Assembly (NCBI GenBank): GCA_965364515.1
Contig: CBDTXZ010000210.1
Span: 1-5,280 of the forward strand
From: JAHEDH01 sp965364515
GTDB taxonomy: Bacteria > Actinomycetota > Acidimicrobiia > Spongiisociales > ZC4RG35
Direction of reading: 5' to 3'
Length of the DNA: 5,280 nt
In this document: positions 1 through 5,280 of the stretch, piece by piece
Position numbering within the stretch: position 1 is the stretch's first letter
Layout: every line of letters starts with the position of its first letter
Program-made: the position numbers and the translations under genes
Notes under the pieces: model-generated
What the model was told of the DNA's origin: nothing
Database searches by the model: none
The model's input: the letters and a program-made list of their open reading frames with translations, nothing else

Positions 1-2926
1 CCCGGTCGACCGACGCGTTCTCGCCATCGGCCTCGGACCCTCGATCCAGACCGAGTGCTCGACCGATCCCGTCGAGAACCTCCCCCATGAGGGCAGTCGC
101 CTCGTCTTTGGATCGGTCCGCCCACGACTCCCAGATCGGTTCTGCATCCACGTTGCCACGGATCGCCTCTCTGGTGCGATCACGCTCCGGCTGGAACTGC
201 GCCGGGATCGGACGGTCGACTCGGCCACGCTCGGCAACCGCATAGCCGATCAGGTGTGCTGGGCCCTCGAACAGGCCGAGTTGCACGCCGAGGTCTGCGA
301 TCTCCTCGGCAAGAACCGCGAGTTCGCTTGGGCTCGCATCGACGAGTTGGCCTCGCGTTCGGGTCAGGAAGCCGTGCGCTGCTCGCAGATTGCCCAGATG
401 GCGGTGCACCATCGATCCGATCGCGGCCGACTCGACCGGCAGCTCCCCGAGACTGCGATGGATCTGCATCGCCTCACCCAACGGTACGAGCGCCTCCCCG
501 GTGCGGTCGGCGTGATCGAGCGAGATGACCTCGAGGATGAGGTTGAACGCCCTCAATCGTTCGATGCCGAGTTCGGCGAAGATCTCGGCTGCCTGGCGGT
601 GAGCCGCGATCGATCCCTCGAAGTCGCCTCCGTAACGACGAACCACGCCCAGGACGATGAGCGTCCACCCGAGCCCGACCCGACTTCCTGCGGCGCGATA
701 GTGGTGTTCAGCCTGCTCCAGCCACGGACGGGCCGCATCGGCGGCGGCTCGCATCCGGTGGATGTAAGCGGGATTCAGACTCGTCCATCCCATCCCCCAT
801 TCGTCACCGGCATCACGAAACGCCTCGTAGGCCGCTTGGTGGTGCTCCAATGCCGCCTGATACGAGCTGGCCTGCTGATGAGCGATTGCGATCGCATATG
901 ACGAGAGGCCCTTCAGGCGGCTCGATTCGATGGTCTCGGCGATCTCGAGAGCGCGTCGGGCATCACCGATCCTGCGGTCGGTTGCGTTGACCGTGGCATC
1001 CAGGAGAGTTCGACCTGCGAGGACCCTCACCTGCAGCTCAGGTTCCAGCGTCTCGAGGTCCACCACGATCCGATCCATCGCCCAGGTCCCGGGCTCGGCC
1101 TGCCCGTGGTGTGCCCAGAACCACCAGAGTCCATTCGCGATGCGGGCAGCCGTCCGCACATGGCCATCCTCGACGGCCCAGGTGAGCGCAGCGTCGAAGT
1201 TGTCCCGGTCCGCTTGGATCGTCCGAAACCAGGCGATCTGGTCAGCTCCCCGCGTCCCGTCGTAGGCGTCGTCGGCGAGCGTGGCGAAGTACTCCGCGTG
1301 ACGCTGCCTCCAGCGGTCGGACTCTCCCGATTCGCGGAGCTTGCCGAGCGAGAACTGACGGAGGGTTTCGAGCATGCCGAACCTCCCCGTGTCGGCTCCT
1401 CCCGTGACCATCGACTTGTCCACGAGAGACGCAAGCAGATCGAACACCTCGAAGCCGTCCACGCCATCTCCGGAGACGACCGCCTCGACGGCTTCGAGCG
1501 CGAAGCCCGACCGGAACACGGCCAAACGGGCGAACAGGCTCTGTTCGGCTTCGGTGAGCAACTGATATGACCAGTCGATCGCAGCCAGCAGCGTCTGTTG
1601 CCTGGGGAGTGCGGTTCGGCTGCCTCCCGTGAGCAGTCGAAAGGCGTCGCTGAGCCGCTCGGCGACTTGTTCCACGGTGAGCATCCGCGTACGAGCGGCC
1701 GCCAGCTCGAGCGCAAGTGGCATGCCATCGAGCCGGCGGCAGATCTCCGCCACCGCAGGCAACGTGTGATCGTCGAGTATGAACTTCGAGTTGGCCGCAG
1801 CGGCGCGCTCAGCGAACAGTTCGACCGCGTCGGTGTATGCGCTCTCGTCCTGATCCACGCCCACCTGCGGGAGCCGCATGGACGGAACCTGGATGAGGTA
1901 TTCGCCGCGGACACCCAGTCCCTCGCGCGAGGTGGTCAGAATCTGCAGATCAGGGCACGTCCGCAAGAGCTCATCGACGACCTCTGCTGCGGCGCCGATG
2001 AGGTGCTCGCAGTTGTCGAGAACAAGCAGCGCCGCCTTTCTGGCGAAGTGGCTGCGGACGATCTGGAGCTCGGTTCGGCCCTCGGCTCCGACTAGGCCTT
2101 CTTGACCGAGAGCCAGTTCCAGCTGATCGACGATCGACTGTGGGAGTCGCTCCGGCTCGGTGAGGCGGGCCAACTCGACCAGCCACACCCCGTCGGCGAA
2201 GCGGTCGGTGACCTCGGCAGCTGTCTGGAGGGCCAGCCGTGTCTTGCCTGATCCGCCGACACCGGTGAGAGTCACCAACCGGCTTCCTCCCACTCGCTCG
2301 ACGATCTCGGCGAGTTCCTCGCGGCGCCCGACGAACGAGCTCGGTTGATGTGGAAGGTTGTTGAGGTGGGTGTCGAGCGTGCGAAGTTCCGGGAAGTCAG
2401 ATACCAGGTCTGGATGGGTGAGCTGACGTAGTCGCTCGGGAGCTCCCAGGTCCTTCAATCGATGCAGGCCGAGATCCCTGAGTTCCGCCTGGGCCGGCAG
2501 TACCGATGAAACGAGGTCACAGACCGTCTGGCTGAGGAGGATCTGTCCGCCGTGACCCGACGAGAGAATGCGAGCGGAACGATTCAGCGTCGGTCCGAAG
2601 TAGTCGCCGTCACGCTCGTGGGCGACTCCCGTGTGGAGCGCCATACGTACGCGGACTGGGCCGACCGCCCATTGCTCCGAAGCGAACTCCCGCTGCGCTT
2701 CAAGAGCTGCTTCGACTGCGTCCGACGGGTCGGCGAATGCGGCAGAGAAGGCGTCTCCGGCGGTGGTGAAGACGTAGCCGTCGTGGTCCGCGATTCGACG
2801 TCGGAGAACGGCGTCATGTTTGGCGAGCACATCGCGCATTGCCTCTTCGTGCTGCTCCCACAGGCGCGTACTGCCTTCGATGTCGGTGAAGAGGAACGTG
2901 ATGGTTCCCGACGGTTGGGCGGGCAT
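1..2926 (-). CDS. Class III adenylate/guanylate cyclase-like protein with AfsR/MalT-type ATPase and TPR-like repeats (3' end beyond window)
   Basis: A cytoplasmic multidomain signalling protein; 975 codons are visible with no stop. Residues 1-170 form a class III cyclase domain: FTDIEGST (first metal Asp, D15), TAGD (second metal Asp, D58), and GDYFG followed by LNRSAR (D108, N115, R119 in canonical spacing). T54 occupies the usual substrate-specifying Lys position, so activity and substrate are uncertain. FVGRREE (198-204) opens a STAND/AfsR-like ATPase with Walker A GVGGSGKT (222-229, K228), Walker B LLVLDNCEH (D304), a TSRE motif (332-335) and GMPLALELAAAR near 401-412. From about residue 520 to the edge the protein is Ala- and Leu-rich, with paired helices resembling TPRs. 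The last visible residues (WESWADRSKDEATALMGEVL, then a polar tail) resemble the usual end of this family, so little is probably missing. No LuxR-type HTH is visible. ATG at 2926 is chosen because it precedes the conserved GTITFLFTDIEGST start. The input signal and output partner are unknown. Frame was checked at several points and no frameshift was found. Confidence 0.93.
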   Translation of the reverse strand, partial: MPAQPSGTITFLFTDIEGSTRLWEQHEEAMRDVLAKHDAVLRRRIADHDGYVFTTAGDAFSAAFADPSDAVEAALEAQREFASEQWAVGPVRVRMALHTGVAHERDGDYFGPTLNRSARILSSGHGGQILLSQTVCDLVSSVLPAQAELRDLGLHRLKDLGAPERLRQLTHPDLVSDFPELRTLDTHLNNLPHQPSSFVGRREELAEIVERVGGSRLVTLTGVGGSGKTRLALQTAAEVTDRFADGVWLVELARLTEPERLPQSIVDQLELALGQEGLVGAEGRTELQIVRSHFARKAALLVLDNCEHLIGAAAEVVDELLRTCPDLQILTTSREGLGVRGEYLIQVPSMRLPQVGVDQDESAYTDAVELFAERAAAANSKFILDDHTLPAVAEICRRLDGMPLALELAAARTRMLTVEQVAERLSDAFRLLTGGSRTALPRQQTLLAAIDWSYQLLTEAEQSLFARLAVFRSGFALEAVEAVVSGDGVDGFEVFDLLASLVDKSMVTGGADTGRFGMLETLRQFSLGKLRESGESDRWRQRHAEYFATLADDAYDGTRGADQIAWFRTIQADRDNFDAALTWAVEDGHVRTAARIANGLWWFWAHHGQAEPGTWAMDRIVVDLETLEPELQVRVLAGRTLLDATVNATDRRIGDARRALEIAETIESSRLKGLSSYAIAIAHQQASSYQAALEHHQAAYEAFRDAGDEWGMGWTSLNPAYIHRMRAAADAARPWLEQAEHHYRAAGSRVGLGWTLIVLGVVRRYGGDFEGSIAAHRQAAEIFAELGIERLRAFNLILEVISLDHADRTGEALVPLGEAMQIHRSLGELPVESAAIGSMVHRHLGNLRAAHGFLTRTRGQLVDASPSELAVLAEEIADLGVQLGLFEGPAHLIGYAVAERGRVDRPIPAQFQPERDRTREAIRGNVDAEPIWESWADRSKDEATALMGEVLDGIGRALGLDRGSEADGENASVDR

Positions 2927-2934
2927 GCGATCGG

Positions 2935-2940
2935 ATCATA
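2935..2940 (-). promoter_or_regulatory. Candidate -10 box (TATGAT) of the cyclase-ATPase gene, near-leaderless start
   Basis: On the minus strand TATGAT differs from the TATAAT consensus at one base and lies 8 nt before the ATG at 2926. With normal spacing, transcription would start about 2 nt before the ATG. No purine-rich Shine-Dalgarno is present in the preceding 25 nt, which fits a leaderless or nearly leaderless mRNA, a common class in actinobacteria. I see no convincing TTGACA-like -35 box at 16-18 nt. The placement is inferred from sequence only. Confidence 0.5.
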
Positions 2941-2990
2941 CCGCGAGTGACTCAGGCCCCTCGGAGCCACGGCCCACACTCCACGGCTCG

Positions 2991-3009
2991 TGAGCGCATG
3001 GAGCGCTCA
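2991..3009 (-). repeat. Perfect 7-bp inverted repeat overlapping the HDOD stop codon
   Basis: The minus strand reads TGAGCGC-TCCAT-GCGCTCA, a perfect 7-bp stem with a 5-nt loop, whose first three bases are the TGA stop of the HDOD gene. It sits in the short gap before the cyclase gene. No T-run follows it, so it is not a classical Rho-independent terminator. It could be a U-less terminator, a 3'-end stabilising hairpin, or a DNA dyad about 65 bp upstream of the cyclase start. Confidence 0.5.
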
Positions 3010-3810
3010 GGTGAGGCTGAAGCGCTCGGAGGCGGAGGGGGCCTTCTTCCCGAAGGCGTCGCTGGTGTTCTCGGCGAACAGCATGGCTTCGGTCTCCACG
3101 AACTGGGCATGCTCGCCGAGACCGATCATCTGCATGGCACGTGCGAACGGCACGTCGACACACCGAGCCGCCATGTCGCTCGGCAGCGCAGCGATCGCCG
3201 TCCGGATGATCTCGTCCTCGAGCGTTTTCGGATCATGATGGGCGGCAATCGGGCCGGAGATCTTCGGGGGGAGATTCAACTCTTCGAGCAGCCTGGTCGC
3301 CAGTCGATCGTGACGTTCCCCGTAGATGAGCGACTCCTTTTCGAGCAACTGGGCGTCGGTGAGTCCCCGCTGCCACTGCTGACGACGCCAGCCGAGGTAC
3401 CCGTCGTCCTGAACCGTCAGACTCGCGAGACCCAAGCCGCTGAAGAGACCGGCGACGAACAGGATCTCGGCCTCGTTGCGGTCAGCGCCACGGAGGTTGG
3501 CGATCATCTTGGCGGCCCTGCCGACGATGAGCGACTGCTCCCAGAGTTCGGGCGCCCCCCACGTGTCGACGAGATCCTTGTTCAGCGAAGCCATCGCCAG
3601 GGCGCCGACGGTTCTGCATCCGACCCTCACCACGGCCTCGAGGATCGTTTCCACGGGATGGACGGCACCGACGTAGGCGGAATTGGCGTACCGGATGACG
3701 GCGACGGCCGTATCAGGGATGGTGCTGAGGCGCGAAGCCACCTCGTAGCTGTCCGGTTCGGCAGCCATCGACGCCGTCCACAGTGCGGACTTCCTTCTCC
3801 GAGGGTTCAT
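3007..3810 (-). CDS. HDOD-domain signalling protein
   Basis: A 267-residue cytoplasmic protein made almost entirely of an HDOD domain, a non-catalytic relative of HD phosphohydrolases used in bacterial signalling and often found with motility or c-di-GMP genes. Visible marks are IRYANSAYVG (39-48, the family's 'rLaNSa.y' segment), the helix VETILEAVVRVG (53-64), FVAGLFSGLG (118-127) where catalytic HD proteins have HDxG, and YGERHDRLATRLLEELNLPP followed by AAHHDP (189-194). The usual W-x-H-S is W90-E-Q-S, so metal ligands are lost. Only short sequence precedes the first recognisable helix, so the N-terminal helices normal for HDOD domains look abbreviated. ATG at 3810 is chosen because upstream in-frame codons, back to a GTG at 3954 inside fliA, encode a non-domain-like Arg-rich stretch. 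ATG at 3768 is an alternative. The start has no good Shine-Dalgarno. It lies 71 nt after fliA in the same direction, so a role in flagellar or second-messenger control is inferred from context. Its partner is unknown. Confidence 0.88.
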   Translation of the reverse strand: MNPRRRKSALWTASMAAEPDSYEVASRLSTIPDTAVAVIRYANSAYVGAVHPVETILEAVVRVGCRTVGALAMASLNKDLVDTWGAPELWEQSLIVGRAAKMIANLRGADRNEAEILFVAGLFSGLGLASLTVQDDGYLGWRRQQWQRGLTDAQLLEKESLIYGERHDRLATRLLEELNLPPKISGPIAAHHDPKTLEDEIIRTAIAALPSDMAARCVDVPFARAMQMIGLGEHAQFVETEAMLFAENTSDAFGKKAPSASERFSLT

Positions 3811-3818
3811 CCCGGTCC

Positions 3819-3845
3819 CAGTCGGCCGCTCGAGACGGGTCTTAA
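3819..3845 (-). promoter_or_regulatory. Weak sigma-28-like promoter candidate before the HDOD gene
   Basis: On the minus strand TTAA is followed after 15 nt by GCCGACTG, compared with the FliA/SigD/WhiG consensus TAAA-N15-GCCGATAA: three of four and five of eight matches. The -10-like element ends 8 nt before the ATG at 3810, so a transcript from it would be almost leaderless, which would fit the missing Shine-Dalgarno. The match is poor at the end of the -10 element, and chance cannot be excluded. Confidence 0.22.
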
Positions 3846-3856
3846 GTGCAGAGCCG

Positions 3857-3868
3857 GTGGCCGGCCAC
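3857..3868. repeat. 12-bp perfect palindrome in the fliA-HDOD gap
   Basis: GTGGCCGGCCAC is perfectly self-complementary and lies 13 nt after the fliA stop codon. It is all G/C apart from one base pair per arm. As RNA it would form only a short stem, and no U-tract follows, so termination is unlikely. It could be a protein-binding dyad or simply a product of GC-rich sequence. Confidence 0.35.
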
Positions 3869-3881
3869 GCGCCGAGACCCT

Positions 3882-4748
3882 TCAGGTCGAGATCGAGGCG
3901 CCGCTCTCGGTGATTGCGTGATACTCGGGTTCGGACTCGAGACGCGTTCTCCACATCGACTGCTCTGACATGCGCGCCAGGTACGCCGCCCGCGCCCGCT
4001 TCCCGGGGGCGTTGTCCGGCGTCTCGTCCACCCCGTCGTACTGGGTGGAGAAGAACGCCCGTATCGACATCAGCGCCTCAGAGCGGATCTGGCTTGCCCG
4101 TGCCTCGGTGAGACCCATCTCCGCAGCGATGTCCTGGAGCAACTCCCCCTTGAGGTAGGAGCGCGACACGACTTCCGCCTGGACCGGAGGGAGATGCTTC
4201 ACCGAATCGATGAGGGTCCCGCGCAGCTCACGCTGTTCCAGAGAGGCGTCGGGCTGCAGTTCATGGGAGCTCTCGACGACGGTGTCTGCAAGTGTGGTGT
4301 CCTGCTCCTCGGTCGGCTGATCGAGATGCAGGAGAGTCGAAGCGCTCGCCTTCGCCTGGCGCTTGACCAGCTCCTCCTCGGAGATCTCGAGGAACTCGGC
4401 GATCTCGCGATTCGAAGCAGAACGACCGAGCTTCTCCTCGACGCCCGCTCGAGCCTCGTTGATCGCACGCTGATTCCTGCGGACCGACCGGCTCGCCCAG
4501 TCACGGGTGCGGGTCGAGTCGATGATGGCACCGCGAATCCGGATGGCGGCGTACCTGGCGAACGGAATGCCCGAGTCCGGGTCGAATCTACGGCTCGCCT
4601 CGACCAGACCGAGAGATCCGGCGTTCCAGAGCTCGCCTCGGTCGACGTGGCGCGGATAGCGTGCCGAGACCTCGGCGACGATGTGACCGACCAGATCGAG
4701 TGTCTCGATGACGAGGGCGTTCTGCTCCTCATGTGTCAACTGAGACAT
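3882..4748 (-). CDS. fliA: RNA polymerase sigma factor, FliA/WhiG (sigma-28) family
   Basis: A 288-residue sigma-70-family factor of the FliA/SigD/WhiG group, which directs RNA polymerase to promoters of the TAAA-N15-GCCGATAA type, usually late flagellar and chemotaxis genes. Region 2 is clear at about 15-91: ELWNAGSLGLVEASRRFDP, then FARYAAIRIRGAIIDSTR and DWASRSVRR, which closely matches the FliA signature 'tYA..RIRGAilDelR..DWvpRsvRr'. Region 3 is about 92-140. Region 4 is about 175-235, with an HTH at 204-226 (LQDIAAEMGLTEARASQIRS). About 53 residues (236-288) follow region 4, including KRARAAYLARMSEQSMWRTR. FliA proteins usually end soon after region 4, so this tail is an extension of unknown role. 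ATG at 4748 is supported by AAGGA 6 nt upstream. The csrA and HDOD neighbours favour a flagellar role over a WhiG-like sporulation role. No anti-sigma factor (FlgM) is visible. Confidence 0.93.
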   Translation of the reverse strand: MSQLTHEEQNALVIETLDLVGHIVAEVSARYPRHVDRGELWNAGSLGLVEASRRFDPDSGIPFARYAAIRIRGAIIDSTRTRDWASRSVRRNQRAINEARAGVEEKLGRSASNREIAEFLEISEEELVKRQAKASASTLLHLDQPTEEQDTTLADTVVESSHELQPDASLEQRELRGTLIDSVKHLPPVQAEVVSRSYLKGELLQDIAAEMGLTEARASQIRSEALMSIRAFFSTQYDGVDETPDNAPGKRARAAYLARMSEQSMWRTRLESEPEYHAITESGASIST

Positions 4749-4939
4749 GTTCGTTCCTTGATGATCATCTTGGGCGCCGATGCGGCGCGCGTCGTACTCT
4801 CACACCGGTATTCGGCGGTGCGGCGAATCCTCTTGATGACTATTCCGCCAGTAGTCACCTCGAAACCTCCAGTCCCGAGGCGGTGGTCGGACCAGGAGCA
4901 GGCGCTGCACGCGCAACCACTCGTCACGAAGTCAGACAT
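4736..4939 (-). CDS. Doubtful small cysteine-containing ORF between csrA and fliA
   Basis: An open frame of 67 residues from ATG at 4939 (or 77 from TTG at 4969) ends in TGA 13 nt inside fliA, a layout compatible with translational coupling. It contains a CACSAC cluster (residues 9-14) and later cysteines at YRCE and near the C-terminus, and resembles no family I know. Against it: third codon positions are less GC-rich (46 of 66 by my count) than the neighbouring genes appear to be, the Shine-Dalgarno is weak (a good AGGAGG lies 17 nt before the TTG, too far), and the predicted fliA promoter and leader hairpin lie within it. More likely non-coding spacer; listed so that it can be tested. Confidence 0.18.
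   Translation of the reverse strand: MSDFVTSGCACSACSWSDHRLGTGGFEVTTGGIVIKRIRRTAEYRCESTTRAASAPKMIIKERTCLS
4755..4759 (-). promoter_or_regulatory. fliA ribosome binding site, possible CsrA target
   Basis: AAGGA lies 6 nt before the fliA ATG and fixes the start. The same five bases match the CsrA core ANGGA, so CsrA encoded just upstream could bind here and block translation. A perfect palindrome, GATGATCATC (4760-4769), immediately precedes it. The RBS is well supported; CsrA binding is inference. Confidence 0.7.
4774..4788 (-). repeat. GC hairpin in the predicted fliA leader
   Basis: The minus strand reads GCGCCG-CAT-CGGCGC, a perfect 6-bp all-GC stem with a 3-nt loop, ending 25 nt before the fliA ATG. 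If transcription begins near 4801, this hairpin takes up much of the roughly 50-nt leader. It could affect mRNA stability or access to the ribosome binding site. No U-tract follows, so it is not a standard terminator. Confidence 0.5.
4809..4836 (-). promoter_or_regulatory. Candidate sigma-28 promoter upstream of fliA
   Basis: On the minus strand TCAAG is followed by 15 nt and then GCCGAATA, that is TCAA-N16-GCCGAATA compared with the family consensus TAAA-N15-GCCGATAA. The GCCGA core is intact and the spacing is one base longer than ideal. It would start transcription near 4801 and give a leader of about 50 nt before the fliA ATG. Positive autoregulation of FliA is known in other bacteria and would fit. 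It also lies inside a doubtful small open frame. Confidence 0.42.
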
Positions 4940-4984
4940 CGATTCGCCTGGGCCCTCAACACCGAACAACGGCTGAGCGAAGAA

Positions 4985-5008
4985 GTCCTCCTCAGGACAC
5001 CGGCGTCC
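4985..5008 (-). repeat. Two mutually exclusive short hairpins just downstream of csrA
   Basis: Starting about 20 nt after the csrA stop, the minus strand carries GGAC-N6-GTCC-N6-GGAC. The central GTCC can pair with the upstream GGAC (loop GCCGGT) or with the downstream GGAC (loop TGAGGA). The second form shows GGA in a hexaloop, the classic presentation of a CsrA site. The stems have only 4-5 bp, so stability is modest. No T-run follows, which argues against an intrinsic terminator. Confidence 0.4.
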
Positions 5009-5028
5009 AAGAAGGGGCGAGAACCGAC

Positions 5029-5280
5029 CTACGCGTCGGGGTTGCGGAGCGTGATGCTGGAGACCGTCGAGCTGAGGATGTCGGGGACATCATCATCGGA
5101 AGCATCCATCGAGGCGGCCCGGTTCTCCTCCAACACACGCTGATAGATCTCGGCACGATGGACAGCGAGGCTGCGGGGAGCGTCGACACCCAGGCGAATC
5201 TGCCCGCCGCGCACCTCGAGAACGGTGATGACGACTTCATTGCCGATGACGATCGACTCTCCCGCCTTGCGGGTGAGAAC
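5029..5280 (-). CDS. csrA: Carbon storage regulator CsrA, translational regulator (5' end beyond window)
   Basis: A homodimeric RNA-binding protein that recognises ANGGA/GGA motifs in mRNA leaders, commonly repressing translation; in many flagellated bacteria FliW antagonises it and flagellin mRNA is a main target. The visible 83 residues begin VLTRKAGESIVIGNEVVITV and include VRGGQIRLGVDAP and VHRAEIYQRVLEEN, an unmistakable CsrA. By alignment with E. coli CsrA only Met-Leu is missing, so the start should lie about 6 nt past the right edge. The RNA-contacting residues L4, R6 and R44 (the VHR arginine) are present. The predicted length is about 85 residues, compared with 61 in E. coli. The extra tail (about 24 residues, rich in Asp and Ser: DASDDDVPDILSS) is likely disordered. 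It ends in TAG at 5029. The fliA gene follows in the same direction; fliW, often directly upstream of csrA, would be to the right, outside this window. Confidence 0.96.
   Translation of the reverse strand, partial: VLTRKAGESIVIGNEVVITVLEVRGGQIRLGVDAPRSLAVHRAEIYQRVLEENRAASMDASDDDVPDILSSTVSSITLRNPDA

Noticed and set aside
254..901. Plus-strand open frame of 215 codons
   Set aside because: It is antisense to the TPR-like region of the cyclase-ATPase protein, with no domain features.
1027..1914. Minus-strand open frame of 295 codons inside the cyclase-ATPase gene
   Set aside because: It is out of frame with the cyclase-ATPase coding sequence, and its product is dominated by Ser, Arg and Pro, typical of a shifted frame in GC-rich DNA.
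3857..3868. Palindrome after fliA as an intrinsic terminator
   Set aside because: There is no U-tract after it and the possible RNA stem is very short, so it is kept only as a DNA palindrome.
2947..3921. Plus-strand open frame of 324 codons
   Set aside because: It is antisense to the HDOD gene, whose minus-strand translation has clear domain motifs. The plus-strand product has no recognisable family and runs into both flanking intergenic gaps. This is a high-GC shadow frame.
4194..4976. Plus-strand open frame of 260 codons
   Set aside because: It is antisense to the well-conserved sigma factor gene and its leader, and its translation is low-complexity and unlike any known family.
1..5280. 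Mobile element, CRISPR, tRNA/rRNA or phage-defence system
   Set aside because: No transposase or integrase motifs, terminal repeats, regularly spaced repeats, tRNA-like cloverleaf or defence-type effector domain was seen. The STAND-like ATPase is fused to a cyclase in a common actinobacterial signalling architecture, without a defence effector in view.

Overview
The window is GC-rich and all four recognised genes lie on the minus strand, so gene order reads right to left: csrA (cut at its 5' end by the right edge), a spacer of about 280 bp, a FliA/WhiG-type sigma factor gene, an HDOD-domain gene, and a large cyclase-ATPase-TPR gene (cut at its 3' end by the left edge). High GC, a class III cyclase fused to an AfsR/MalT-type ATPase, a leaderless-looking start and a flagellar-type sigma factor beside csrA suggest a motile actinobacterium. 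A member of the Acidimicrobiia is my guess, but the window holds no marker gene that settles the lineage.

Right third (about 3007-5280): this looks like the regulatory end of a flagellar locus. csrA encodes a small RNA-binding translational repressor, and fliA encodes the sigma factor expected to transcribe late flagellar genes. The HDOD gene follows fliA after about 70 nt. The csrA-fliA spacer has a sigma-28-like promoter motif (TCAA-N16-GCCGAATA), a 6-bp GC hairpin in the predicted leader, and an AAGGA Shine-Dalgarno that also fits the CsrA recognition core. Together these suggest that fliA may be autoregulated and under CsrA control. A short cysteine-containing open frame also crosses this spacer and overlaps the fliA start, but its reality is doubtful. 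A weaker sigma-28-like motif sits directly before the HDOD start.

Left part (1-2926): one open frame of 975 codons without a stop encodes an N-terminal class III nucleotide cyclase domain, a signal-transduction ATPase with clear Walker A and B motifs, and a TPR-like helical C-terminal half. The substrate-specifying lysine of the cyclase is replaced by threonine. A TATGAT box 8 nt before the ATG, with no Shine-Dalgarno, suggests a nearly leaderless transcript. The gene therefore probably has its own promoter and is functionally separate from the flagellar genes, although it has the same orientation.

No tRNA, rRNA, CRISPR array, insertion sequence or origin was seen. The long plus-strand open frames are antisense shadows of the minus-strand genes. 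I see no wholly new system here. The most notable points are the csrA-fliA regulatory layout, the altered cyclase site and the sigma factor's C-terminal tail.
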